Below are positions 1 to 7,605 of a DNA stretch of 64,000 nucleotides, piece by piece. The position numbers and the translations under genes are program-made. The DNA is from Ferrimonas lipolytica (lineage in GTDB: Bacteria > Pseudomonadota > Gammaproteobacteria > Enterobacterales > Shewanellaceae). The notes under the pieces were generated by a model. The model saw nothing but the letters and a program-made list of their open reading frames with translations, made no database searches and was not told the origin of the DNA. Location of the stretch: the NCBI RefSeq assembly GCF_012295575.1, contig NZ_CP051180.1, positions 62,001-126,000 on the forward strand, read 5' to 3'. Position 1 is the first letter of the stretch. The number at the start of each line of letters is the position of its first letter.

Positions 1-72
1 ATGAACGAAGCGTGGATCTTTGTACAAGATGCTCAGCAGACCATGGACAACGCTGGTTACGACAAGTCGTAA
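1..72 (+). CDS. sirA: Octaheme sulfite reductase SirA, C-terminal fragment cut by the window edge
   Basis: The first 24 codons are in frame and identical in sequence to codons 663-685 plus stop of the complete sirA at 4223-6280, ending in TAA at 70-72. It is therefore the 3' end of a further sirA copy whose body lies left of the window. Nothing can be said about whether that upstream copy is intact. The same hairpin and accessory genes follow it as follow the complete sirA. Confidence 0.85.
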   Translation: MNEAWIFVQDAQQTMDNAGYDKS

Positions 73-89
73 TTAGTTAATCCAGATAA

Positions 90-118
90 CCCCGGCGCTT
101 CGGCGCTGGGGCTTTTCG
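90..118 (+). terminator. GC-rich UUCG hairpin after sirA (copy 1), attenuator or mRNA-stabilising
   Basis: CCCCGGCGC (90-98), loop TTCG, then GCGCTGGGG (103-111), with one G-U pair, followed by CTTTTC. It sits between sirA and the first accessory gene, which lacks another obvious promoter, so partial termination or 3'-end protection of the sirA message is likely. The identical hairpin recurs at 6298-6326. Confidence 0.8.
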
Positions 119-128
119 AGAAGATACC

Positions 129-551
129 ATGCGTACATTGATTGCAATTTTATTCACCTGTTTAAGCATTTTGCCTGTTTCGGCCTTGGCCGGCAGTGGT
201 GATGATATGGCGCCAGCGCAAGCGTACCGCTTAACCCTCGATTTCATCACCATGCAGGAAGCGGAAAGCTTGGTGGGTCAAGAAGGCGTTTACTTCTATG
301 ACGTCAACACACTGGAGTTATGGGCCGAAGGCTTTATCCCTGGTGCGGTGCACTTTTTTGTAGAGGATTGGAAGTCTCTATTACCCGAAGACAAGGATGC
401 TCACCTTATTTTTTACTGCGCAAACCGTCTGTGTAACGCCAGTGAAATCGCAGCGTATTCTGTGATGAAACTTGGTTACACCCACGTTCGTCAAATGCCG
501 GACGGTATATTTGGTTGGCGCATGTCTGGTCGTCCGACCGAACAACCTTAA
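129..551 (+). CDS. Secreted rhodanese-like protein of the sir cluster (copy 1)
   Basis: This 140-residue protein has an N-terminal signal peptide (residues 1-21, cleavage after ALA) and a single rhodanese-like domain. The active-site loop position holds Cys97 in the string YCANRLCNAS, with a second Cys at 102, so a cysteine that could carry persulfide or bind metal is present. It lies 57 bp after sirA, and a FKBP gene follows 41 bp later. A periplasmic role in handling sulfur species or assisting SirA maturation is inferred; no substrate can be read from sequence. Copy 1 has Gly53 where copy 2 has Asp53. It could equally be a non-catalytic rhodanese fold acting as a chaperone. Confidence 0.85.
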   Translation: MRTLIAILFTCLSILPVSALAGSGDDMAPAQAYRLTLDFITMQEAESLVGQEGVYFYDVNTLELWAEGFIPGAVHFFVEDWKSLLPEDKDAHLIFYCANRLCNASEIAAYSVMKLGYTHVRQMPDGIFGWRMSGRPTEQP

Positions 552-592
552 CAGTCGTATTGACCACAAATTGAATTAAGCGAGAGAGCACA

Positions 593-1387
593 ATGAAAAC
601 TTTGATTAAACCAACTTTAGCTGCCCTATCTGTTGTGGTAGCGATGGCTAGCCCTCTAGCACTGGCAAAAGCTGACTTAAACAGCGATGCCGACAAAGAA
701 TCTTATGCCATCGGTGCTTCTCTTGCGAAGTACACCGCTGGCCAATTAGCTACTCAAGAAGAGATGGGCCTAAACGCCAACATCGATCTGATTATCGAAG
801 GTTTCGCCGAAGCGTTACGCCAGCAGCCCCAGCTGGACACCGATACCATGTTAGACATGTTGAACGCTCGCGCCATCCGCTTGAATGAAGCCCAGCAACT
901 GCAAAAAGCCGCGTTCATTAAAGAAAATGAAAAAGCCGGTAAAGAATACTTGGCCAACAACAAGAAGTTGGATGGCGTAATTGAGACTGAATCCGGTCTG
1001 CAATACCAGGTACTGCGCAAGGGCACGGGTCCGAAGCCTGCGCCAGAAGACGTGGTAACCGTAAACTTCGTTGGTAAGACCATCGAAGGTTTTGAATTTG
1101 AAAACACCTTCGCCAAGGGTGCCCCAGCTCAAGTGGCGTTGATCAACGTAATTGATGGTTGGAACGAAGGTCTACAGCTGATGAAAGAGGGCGGTAAATA
1201 CCGCTTCGTAGTGCCAGCGGAACTGGCTTACGGCAACCAAGGTATGGGTGACATCAACCCGCAATCCACGCTGATTTTCGATATTGAGTTGGTGACGGTG
1301 GATGAACCTGGGGTGAACAACCCAATCAAGCAGATGATGCATGGCATGAGCATGGATCAGGCGTTGGGTCACAACGCGGCCGAGTAA
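593..1387 (+). CDS. Periplasmic FKBP-type peptidyl-prolyl isomerase with Met/His-rich tail (copy 1)
   Basis: This 264-residue protein has a signal peptide (residues 1-25), an FKBP N-terminal dimerisation region (about 28-130) and an FKBP catalytic domain (about 140-238) with typical strings such as VNFVGKTIEG and AELAYGNQG. A peptidyl-prolyl isomerase also accompanies the sulfite reductase in Wolinella (mccB), so folding of the large heme protein is its likely job. The last 20 residues are unusual: Met248, Met249, His250, Met252, Met254 and His260 form a cluster resembling periplasmic Cu(I)-binding segments. This end is also where the two copies diverge. The TPR gene starts 10 bp downstream, suggesting coupled translation. 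Confidence 0.92.
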   Translation: MKTLIKPTLAALSVVVAMASPLALAKADLNSDADKESYAIGASLAKYTAGQLATQEEMGLNANIDLIIEGFAEALRQQPQLDTDTMLDMLNARAIRLNEAQQLQKAAFIKENEKAGKEYLANNKKLDGVIETESGLQYQVLRKGTGPKPAPEDVVTVNFVGKTIEGFEFENTFAKGAPAQVALINVIDGWNEGLQLMKEGGKYRFVVPAELAYGNQGMGDINPQSTLIFDIELVTVDEPGVNNPIKQMMHGMSMDQALGHNAAE

Positions 1388-1397
1388 GGCAATCACC

Positions 1398-2090
1398 ATG
1401 TTAATGACGATCCTAGTAAGTATTTTGGTTGCGACCGCTGCTGTTCTTGGCTGGCAACACCGACGCATTGTGGCTGCTGATGACAGTGCGTTAGCCATCC
1501 TGCCAGAAACGGCTGTGACTGCGGTACCTGCTATACCGCGTTCCGCTCTTGCTGTGTCGGCATTGGCCATTGTGGTGGTTGGACTCAGTAGTGCGTTGTA
1601 TCTGCAAATGGGTCGCTACCACGACCACTTTACGCAGACCCCGGATCGTCAGTTGGATTACGTCTTGCGTGCGGAGCTACAGCAACTCGCGCAAGACGCT
1701 AATACCAGCGTTGAGCTGCAACAGTTGGCGCAAGGGTATGCCAAGGTTGGCCAATACGACCAAGCCGTTGCGACCATGTCGCGGTTGCTGGAGTACTTCG
1801 AACCGACAAGCCTCTACTTGGGGCTGCAAGCGAAGTTCAGCTACTACCGCGATGGCCGCGTTATCAGCGTCGAAACTCAACAATTAATCGACCAAAGTTT
1901 AGCGCTCAACCCTGCTGAGCCTGAAACTCTGTTGCTGTTAGCGAACCACGCTTACCTGCAACAGGATTACGCCCTCGCTATTTCTCACTGGCAAGCGTTG
2001 CTGACCGCTGCGCCAGTAGGACTAGACCAAACGCCGATACGACGCGCGGTGGCAAACGCCCAAGCCAAGCTTGCGGCGGCAAATTTATAA
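1398..2090 (+). CDS. CcmI-like TPR protein, apocytochrome c chaperone candidate (copy 1)
   Basis: This 230-residue membrane protein has two N-terminal hydrophobic segments (about residues 2-19 and 50-70) followed by TPR-type helical repeats to the end, including LALNPAEPETLLLLANHAY and YALAISHWQALL. The layout matches the CcmI/CycH/NrfG group, which holds apocytochromes for heme ligation. In a cluster whose main enzyme has an atypical heme motif, a dedicated apocytochrome handling role is the best guess. The first 15 residues differ strongly between the copies while the TPR part is nearly identical. Start chosen at the ATG 10 bp after the FKBP stop. Confidence 0.8.
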   Translation: MLMTILVSILVATAAVLGWQHRRIVAADDSALAILPETAVTAVPAIPRSALAVSALAIVVVGLSSALYLQMGRYHDHFTQTPDRQLDYVLRAELQQLAQDANTSVELQQLAQGYAKVGQYDQAVATMSRLLEYFEPTSLYLGLQAKFSYYRDGRVISVETQQLIDQSLALNPAEPETLLLLANHAYLQQDYALAISHWQALLTAAPVGLDQTPIRRAVANAQAKLAAANL

Positions 2091-2145
2091 CGATGATGAT
2101 GGACAGCTGCTTTCCGCTTTTTGTGGTGCAGCATTGGAGGATAAC

Positions 2146-2853
2146 GTGAATAACTCAACGCTTAATCGCCGCGGCTTTATTAAAAGCGTGGGCGTTGGTG
2201 GCGCTGCACTGACCGTGGTTGGTTGCAGCTCTAACAACGACACCGCTGATACAGATAAGCCCCACTACGTAATGGTGTTCGACCAAACCAAGTGTGTTGG
2301 TTGTGGCCGCTGTAAGGACGCTTGTAACAAGGTTAACTTCCTACCAGAAGGCATGGCTCGCTTAGACTTAGAGCGCCAAACTGACCGAGTTGAAGGTGAG
2401 GTTTGTCCTAAATGTGGCAAGACCGAATGTAACTGTGAACGCAAATACGTGCGCGTATCGTGTCAGCAGTGTCAGAACGCCCCTTGTGTGATGGTGTGTC
2501 CTACCGGTGCTGCTCATCGTGATGAAGAGACTGGCATTGTTACCATGAACCCAGACACCTGTGCTGGCTGTAAGTACTGCATCACAGCGTGCCCTTACAA
2601 CGTTCGTCAGATCAACCCAGACACCAAGGTCGCCGACAACTGCGATTTCTGTTTACACACCAACCTTGCCAAAGGTGAACTGCCGGGCTGTGTGCAAGAG
2701 TGTAAGTTTGGTGCGCTGAAGTTTGGCAACGCCAACGACAAGTCCTCTTACGTCTCTAAGCTGCTGGCAGCGAAGAACACTGAGCGTGTGAAAGAGCACT
2801 TTGGTACTGATCCAAGCCTGTACTACATCGCCATCACTAAAGAGGAGATTTGA
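2146..2853 (+). CDS. sirC: SirC, Tat-exported iron-sulfur lipoprotein, electron carrier (copy 1)
   Basis: GTG start at 2146, chosen because GGAGG lies at 2136-2140 and translation then begins directly at a Tat signal (Arg8-Arg9, RRGFIK); the frame is open further upstream without support. A lipobox-like VVGC puts the lipid-carrying Cys at 27. The 235-residue protein has Cys quartets at 50/53/56/60, 106/109/114/118, 139/142/145/149 and 166/169/182/186, as in NrfC/PsrB-type four-cluster ferredoxins. An extra CPKC-x4-CNC group at 87-97 is also present. Its role is to pass electrons from SirD to SirA in the periplasm (family knowledge). Stop and next start are two bases apart. Confidence 0.93.
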   Translation: MNNSTLNRRGFIKSVGVGGAALTVVGCSSNNDTADTDKPHYVMVFDQTKCVGCGRCKDACNKVNFLPEGMARLDLERQTDRVEGEVCPKCGKTECNCERKYVRVSCQQCQNAPCVMVCPTGAAHRDEETGIVTMNPDTCAGCKYCITACPYNVRQINPDTKVADNCDFCLHTNLAKGELPGCVQECKFGALKFGNANDKSSYVSKLLAAKNTERVKEHFGTDPSLYYIAITKEEI

Positions 2854-2855
2854 TC

Positions 2856-3803
2856 ATGACTGGCATCGATTTCTCTACCGGTTTAGGCGGCACCGTTGCG
2901 TGGCCTTGGCCGATTGCCGTTTACCTGTTTTTCGCTGGGATCTCCGGTGGTGCGTTAACCATCGCCTTGATGATGCGTTTTTACAAGAACCAAACTGACA
3001 ACACGCCACTGCTGAAAGGCGCCACCGTTGCTGGTTTCGTTGGTATTGCTCTGGGTATGTTGTGTCTGGTTCTCGACTTAACCAACCCGCTGTTCTTCTG
3101 GAAGATCTTGGTTTTCTATAACTTCCAGTCAGTAATGAGCTTGGGTGTGGTTGTATTAATGGCGTTCATTCCGCTGAGCGCACTGTTGGCCGCTTACGCT
3201 TTACGCGAAGAGCTGAATCAACTGCCTAAATCACTGCACTTCATATTGCCAGTGGTCGATGCATTAGTACGCTTCCGCCGCCCATTGGAGATGTTGACTC
3301 TGGTACTGGCTATCGCCGTCTGTGCTTACACCGGTTTCCTTATCTCAGCGTTGATCCGCTTCCCGTTGATCAATACTTCAGTGTTGCCAGCGTTGTTTGT
3401 TGCCTCTGGCTTGTCTGCTGGTGCAGCGGTAGCCAAGGTATTGGCAGTGAAGTTCTTCAAAGAAGATCTGCACAGTGCTGAAATGAATGTATTGCACAAG
3501 GTTGAGTGGCCAGTAATGGCGGTTGAAGCTCTGTTCATCTTTATGCTGTTTAGCAGCTTGATCTTTGGTGGCAGCGCCGGCAGTAACGCTTTGATGGCAT
3601 TCTCAGGTGGCGTTTGGACCAATCTATTTTGGTTTGGTGTAGTTGGCTTAGGTTTTGCGTTACCACTGTTGTTTAGCTTTGGCTTAGGCAAGAAATTTGC
3701 CCACTCTAGCCAAGCGTTCTATATGACCAGCGCCAGTGTGGTTTGCGGCATGATGTGTTTGCGGATGTTCCTACTGTACGCAGGTCAGATCTACTCAATC
3801 TAA
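2856..3803 (+). CDS. sirD: SirD, NrfD/PsrC-type membrane quinol dehydrogenase subunit (copy 1)
   Basis: This protein of about 315 residues has eight or so transmembrane helices and the NrfD/PsrC family pattern (WPWPIAVYLFFAGISGG near the N-terminus). It should oxidise menaquinol in the membrane and hand electrons to SirC. ATG at 2856 was chosen because AGAGGAG (2841-2847) is 8 bases upstream; a TTG at 2850 would overlap the sirC stop. The product is nearly identical to copy 2, with only silent changes seen near the end. A strong terminator at 3834 closes this operon before the next sirA. Confidence 0.93.
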   Translation: MTGIDFSTGLGGTVAWPWPIAVYLFFAGISGGALTIALMMRFYKNQTDNTPLLKGATVAGFVGIALGMLCLVLDLTNPLFFWKILVFYNFQSVMSLGVVVLMAFIPLSALLAAYALREELNQLPKSLHFILPVVDALVRFRRPLEMLTLVLAIAVCAYTGFLISALIRFPLINTSVLPALFVASGLSAGAAVAKVLAVKFFKEDLHSAEMNVLHKVEWPVMAVEALFIFMLFSSLIFGGSAGSNALMAFSGGVWTNLFWFGVVGLGFALPLLFSFGLGKKFAHSSQAFYMTSASVVCGMMCLRMFLLYAGQIYSI

Positions 3804-3833
3804 TTGACAGCCCGATAACTAGATCGAAATCCC

Positions 3834-3858
3834 AAAGCCTGCTTATGCAGGCTTTTTT
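3834..3858 (+). terminator. Rho-independent terminator after sirD copy 1
   Basis: AAAGCCTGC, loop TTAT, GCAGGC, then six T. It separates the first operon from the full-length sirA transcript. The counterpart after copy 2 has the same stem but a broken T-tract. Confidence 0.88.
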
Positions 3859-4222
3859 AATGCGCTAGGTTAATTGCGCCGTAGCTCGCCCCATTGAAGC
3901 TCATTGCCTCCTGAGAATATGGTCTGCGTGATTAGCGTAGGTTGTTACTGTATTTTTGTGATCTTAGTGTGAATCTCGATTCGCTAAAAGATCTAAAAAA
4001 ACCTAAAAAAGAATGAAAAAGTTTCAATTAATTTGAAATAAATTACTGTTTTTAAAGTGAATTAATTTTCCCTTAAGTTTGATTAGTGAACGCTAAATGA
4101 ATTGTGTTCCCAGCTCACTTTTTCTTGGTTGTTATTCGGCAAAATGCGTTTCGGTTACTTGCGGTGGCCAGAGAAAAACTGACTTCTGCTGGCCATTTAG
4201 CGATAACGATAACTAGGAGAGA
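3859..4222 (+). promoter_or_regulatory. Upstream region of the complete sirA: AT-rich, with inverted repeats
   Basis: This 364-bp gene-free region is AT-rich from about 3990 to 4100. A short inverted repeat TTTCAA-5-TTGAAA lies at 4022-4038. A CRP-like left half TGTGATC lies near 3958, without a matching right half. A second hairpin in the leader is listed separately. AGGAGA at 4215-4220 is the ribosome binding site. No convincing sigma-70 promoter was identified by eye. The region left of copy 1's sirA is outside the window, so it is unknown whether it is repeated. Confidence 0.55.
4165..4195 (+). promoter_or_regulatory. Leader hairpin 27 bp before the sirA start
   Basis: TGGCCAG (4165-4171) pairs with CTGGCCA (4189-4195) around a 17-base loop. 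It would form in the 5' untranslated region of the sirA message and could serve stability or act as an operator. The function is not known. Confidence 0.45.
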
Positions 4223-6280
4223 ATGATGAAAACCTGGAAAACCAAAGCAAGCCTTGTTGCTGTTCTGTGCGCTGCTGCACTGGGCGCTCAAGCAAGCGGT
4301 CACAGCGATGCGCCAGATATCGGCCCTCGCAGTGCTGACGGCCATCAAATGTCCCCGCAATCTCGCGGTGTATTTGCTAACCCTAAACCAACGTTAGAAA
4401 CTCGCGGTGTACGAACACTGCACGACTACATCATCACTGAAAAAGAGATGTGGGATTTCTTGTTTGAAAATCACCCGATTTTCAAAACCTACATCCCAGA
4501 AGGTCGTATCGTCGGTAAGCCACACATCTCTGACCGTGGTGAAGAGTACCTGCACACTGGTAACTCCGAGCAATACACTGCAGATTCTGATGATGGTTCT
4601 CACCGCACCAAAGCGGTTCAGTACCGTTTGGGCGCTAAGTCTATCTTGGACTTCCCTAACAAGTTCATCGGTCCTGAAGCTTGTGGCGAGTGTCACGCGG
4701 TTCAGTACGAAAAATGGTCTCGCTCCCGTCACGCTAAAGTGGTTCGTTTCCCAGATGAAATGGAAGAAGTTGGCGGCGATCTGAAGAAGCCTGCTCACGG
4801 TGGCAAAAACGGCCTGCTGCCAGAAGGTATCACTGCTGATGCCATCTACGCGGTTATTGGTACTCCACGTACCAAATACGGTTTCTTGGATTCTTACCTA
4901 GTACGTGGTTCTTACACCGTACGTGGCGGCTTGCTGAAAGACGGTACTGGTACTGTTCACGCGGGTTCTAACCAGTTCTCCATGAACTGGACCACCTTCC
5001 TGACTCCTGAGAAGGCGCGTGAGATTGCTGAAGTGATCCCAACCTTCCCAACCAAGATGGAAGAGTTTGGTAACTCTGGCTCCAACACCTGGGGTGTTAA
5101 CTCCTACGGTGCTAAGCAAGACAAAGAGTTCTTGTTCCAGCCAGCTTCTTCTTACTGTGAAGTGTGTCACACCTTCAAGTTCGATTACCAAACCAAAGAA
5201 GACTTCTTCGCTGATCTGGGTAACCCAGAAGCGTTGCGCGAGCACACCATCTCTAAAGGTATCTCTTGTGAAGAGTGTCACGGCGCTGGCGCTCACTTGG
5301 ATGGCGGTGTAGGCGGCGGTATGCCTTCTAACTGTGAACGTTGTCACCAGCGTTTCAACTACGTGTCTGATATGGCTGAAGGCCCTAACGCCAAGCCTGA
5401 AGATGGCTTTAACGTGAAGATGAAGGGTTCTTGCCCATCTTGTGGTACCGAAGGTTCCCAGATGTTCAACTCCGCTCACTACGAAAAAGGCATGCGCTGT
5501 ACTACTTGTCACGATCCACACGAAGTGACTGAAGGCAGCTACCTGACCAGCGTTACCAAGACCAACCTGAAGAAAGAGTGTGAAGACTGTCACGCTACTC
5601 AGCTTGAGTTCTTTAAGACCAACGCACCTCACGGCGAAAACAGCTGTTCTTCTTGTCACATGCCGAACATGGGCTCTTGTGAGAAGTTCACTGCGATCCA
5701 GTTCCCAGACCAAGCAGGCTTCGACAACGTTCGTGCTTCGCACATCTGGAACATCAAAGTGGATCCAATCGCGAAGACTCTGAACCCGCCAGAAGGCAAG
5801 CCACGTACTTCTGACGTGAAGGGTTGGACTGTAGCGAAAGACGAAGACAACCACGCTTACCTTGATTTGATGTGGACCTGTGCTCGTACTTCTTCACAGG
5901 ACATCACGGTTCTGAACGGTAAAGGCTGTCACTCTCAGTTCCAGTCTGAGTTGGATGAAGGCTTGCACTTCGAAGACCAGAAAGAGATCTACGGTGAAGT
6001 AATGGAATGGCAGGGTCCGGTACAGGAGCTGCACGCCAAAGTTATTAACCAGATCGCTCGCATTGACGAACTGATGAACATCACTCGCCTGTCTATCTCT
6101 GAGAAAGCCAGCGTAATGATGATGGTAGACAAAGCTCGCCAGAACGTTGCTCTGATTGAGAAAGACGGTTCTTGGGGTGTTCACGGTCCTGCCATGGCGA
6201 AACGCCTGATGAACGAAGCGTGGATCTTTGTACAAGATGCTCAGCAGACCATGGACAACGCTGGTTACGACAAGTCGTAA
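4223..6280 (+). CDS. sirA: Dissimilatory sulfite reductase, octaheme cytochrome c (SirA/MccA family)
   Basis: This is a periplasmic terminal reductase of 685 residues with a signal peptide (cleavage near AQA-SG, about 25), reducing sulfite to sulfide by six electrons. Seven standard heme motifs CxxCH occur at 154, 312, 349, 371, 426, 453 and 475. The eighth is the family hallmark, C553-x15-C569-H570. Three cysteines lie outside heme motifs, Cys404, Cys407 and Cys486, and are candidates for the Cu(I) ligands known at the MccA active site. A C-terminal helical bundle follows. The start could be ATG 4223 or the adjacent ATG 4226; AGGAGA at 4215 fits either. It heads the second sir unit and is followed by a UUCG hairpin that should raise its level over downstream genes. 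Confidence 0.95.
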   Translation: MMKTWKTKASLVAVLCAAALGAQASGHSDAPDIGPRSADGHQMSPQSRGVFANPKPTLETRGVRTLHDYIITEKEMWDFLFENHPIFKTYIPEGRIVGKPHISDRGEEYLHTGNSEQYTADSDDGSHRTKAVQYRLGAKSILDFPNKFIGPEACGECHAVQYEKWSRSRHAKVVRFPDEMEEVGGDLKKPAHGGKNGLLPEGITADAIYAVIGTPRTKYGFLDSYLVRGSYTVRGGLLKDGTGTVHAGSNQFSMNWTTFLTPEKAREIAEVIPTFPTKMEEFGNSGSNTWGVNSYGAKQDKEFLFQPASSYCEVCHTFKFDYQTKEDFFADLGNPEALREHTISKGISCEECHGAGAHLDGGVGGGMPSNCERCHQRFNYVSDMAEGPNAKPEDGFNVKMKGSCPSCGTEGSQMFNSAHYEKGMRCTTCHDPHEVTEGSYLTSVTKTNLKKECEDCHATQLEFFKTNAPHGENSCSSCHMPNMGSCEKFTAIQFPDQAGFDNVRASHIWNIKVDPIAKTLNPPEGKPRTSDVKGWTVAKDEDNHAYLDLMWTCARTSSQDITVLNGKGCHSQFQSELDEGLHFEDQKEIYGEVMEWQGPVQELHAKVINQIARIDELMNITRLSISEKASVMMMVDKARQNVALIEKDGSWGVHGPAMAKRLMNEAWIFVQDAQQTMDNAGYDKS

Positions 6281-6297
6281 TTAGTTAATCCAGATAA

Positions 6298-6326
6298 CCC
6301 CGGCGCTTCGGCGCTGGGGCTTTTCG
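6298..6326 (+). terminator. GC-rich UUCG hairpin after sirA (copy 2)
   Basis: Identical to the hairpin at 90-118: CCCCGGCGC, loop TTCG, GCGCTGGGG, then CTTTTC. It lies between the sirA stop (6280) and the rhodanese-like gene (6337), so it probably sets the ratio of sirA to accessory transcripts. Confidence 0.8.
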
Positions 6327-6336
6327 AGAAGATACC

Positions 6337-6759
6337 ATGCGTACATTGATTGCAATTTTATTCACCTGTTTAAGCATTTTGCCTGTTTCGGCCTTGGCCG
6401 GCAGTGGTGATGATATGGCGCCAGCGCAAGCGTACCGCTTAACCCTCGATTTCATCACCATGCAGGAAGCGGAAAGCTTGGTGGGTCAAGAGGACGTTTA
6501 CTTCTATGACGTCAACACACTGGAGTTATGGGCCGAAGGCTTTATCCCTGGTGCGGTGCACTTTTTTGTAGAGGATTGGAAGTCTCTATTACCCGAAGAC
6601 AAGGATGCTCACCTTATTTTTTACTGCGCAAACCGTCTGTGTAACGCCAGTGAAATCGCAGCGTATTCTGTGATGAAACTTGGTTACACCCACGTTCGTC
6701 AAATGCCGGACGGTATATTTGGTTGGCGCATGTCTGGTCGTCCGACCGAACAACCTTAA
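6337..6759 (+). CDS. Secreted rhodanese-like protein of the sir cluster (copy 2)
   Basis: Same 140-residue protein as at 129-551: signal peptide, one rhodanese-like domain, candidate active-site Cys97 and neighbouring Cys102. The only amino-acid difference seen is Asp53 in place of Gly53, in the stretch before the central strand of the domain, so one of the two is a recent change. Probable periplasmic partner in SirA function or maturation (inferred from position). Confidence 0.85.
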   Translation: MRTLIAILFTCLSILPVSALAGSGDDMAPAQAYRLTLDFITMQEAESLVGQEDVYFYDVNTLELWAEGFIPGAVHFFVEDWKSLLPEDKDAHLIFYCANRLCNASEIAAYSVMKLGYTHVRQMPDGIFGWRMSGRPTEQP

Positions 6760-6800
6760 CAGTCGTATTGACCACAAATTGAATTAAGCGAGAGAGCACA

Positions 6801-7595
6801 ATGAAAACTTTGATTAAACCAACTTTAGCTGCCCTATCTGTTGTGGTAGCGATGGCTAGCCCTCTAGCACTGGCAAAAGCTGACTTAAACAGCGATGCCG
6901 ACAAAGAATCTTATGCCATCGGTGCTTCTCTTGCGAAGTACACCGCTGGCCAATTAGCTACTCAAGAAGAGATGGGCCTAAACGCCAACATCGATCTGAT
7001 TATCGAAGGTTTCGCCGAAGCGTTACGCCAGCAGCCCCAGCTGGACACCGATACCATGTTAGACATGTTGAACGCTCGCGCCATCCGCTTGAATGAAGCC
7101 CAGCAACTGCAAAAAGCCGCGTTCATTAAAGAAAATGAAAAAGCCGGTAAAGAATACTTGGCCAACAACAAGAAGTTGGATGGCGTAATTGAGACTGAAT
7201 CCGGTCTGCAATACCAGGTACTGCGCAAGGGCACGGGTCCGAAGCCTGCGCCAGAAGACGTGGTAACCGTAAACTTCGTTGGTAAGACCATCGAAGGTTT
7301 TGAATTTGAAAACACCTTCGCCAAGGGTGCCCCAGCTCAAGTGGCGTTGATCAACGTAATTGATGGTTGGAACGAAGGTCTACAGCTGATGAAAGAGGGC
7401 GGTAAATACCGCTTCGTAGTGCCAGCGGAACTGGCTTACGGCAACCAAGGTATGGGTGACATCAACCCGCAATCCACGCTGATTTTCGATATTGAGTTGG
7501 TGACGGTGGATGAACCTGGGGTGAACAACCCAATCAAACAGATGATGCATGGCATGAGCATGGATCAGGCTCTAGGCCACCAAGCAGCCGAGTAA
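6801..7595 (+). CDS. Periplasmic FKBP-type peptidyl-prolyl isomerase with Met/His-rich tail (copy 2)
   Basis: Same 264-residue product as copy 1 (593-1387), with signal peptide, N-terminal dimerisation region and FKBP catalytic domain. The Met/His cluster at 248-260 is kept although the DNA beneath its last codons is rewritten: only Asn261 changes to Gln. Silent change at nearly every variable position over the last eight codons suggests the tail is under protein-level constraint. It is followed after 10 bp by the TPR gene. Confidence 0.92.
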   Translation: MKTLIKPTLAALSVVVAMASPLALAKADLNSDADKESYAIGASLAKYTAGQLATQEEMGLNANIDLIIEGFAEALRQQPQLDTDTMLDMLNARAIRLNEAQQLQKAAFIKENEKAGKEYLANNKKLDGVIETESGLQYQVLRKGTGPKPAPEDVVTVNFVGKTIEGFEFENTFAKGAPAQVALINVIDGWNEGLQLMKEGGKYRFVVPAELAYGNQGMGDINPQSTLIFDIELVTVDEPGVNNPIKQMMHGMSMDQALGHQAAE

Positions 7596-7605
7596 GACCA
7601 ACATC

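Larger units (their letters stand above)
1..3803 (+). repeat. Tandem duplication of the sir unit, copy 1 (left edge outside window)
   Basis: Positions 1-3803 align base for base with 6209-10011 at a constant offset of 6208, covering the sirA tail, the rhodanese-like, FKBP and TPR genes, sirC and sirD. By eye the copies are nearly identical except for scattered substitutions and one dense patch at about 1368-1435. The alignment is lost just after the sirD stop codons. Since position 1 already lies inside sirA, the repeat continues left of the window and an upstream full sirA is likely. Confidence 0.97.

Noticed and set aside
3955-3980. CRP or FNR site upstream of sirA
   Set aside because: Only the left CRP half TGTGATC is present; the right half fails. 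A TTGAT at about 4079 lacks the second FNR half.
4898-5854. Long minus-strand open frame opposite sirA (318 residues)
   Set aside because: It is the antisense of a Cys-rich, heme-motif coding frame with no ribosome site; composition is typical of a shadow frame.
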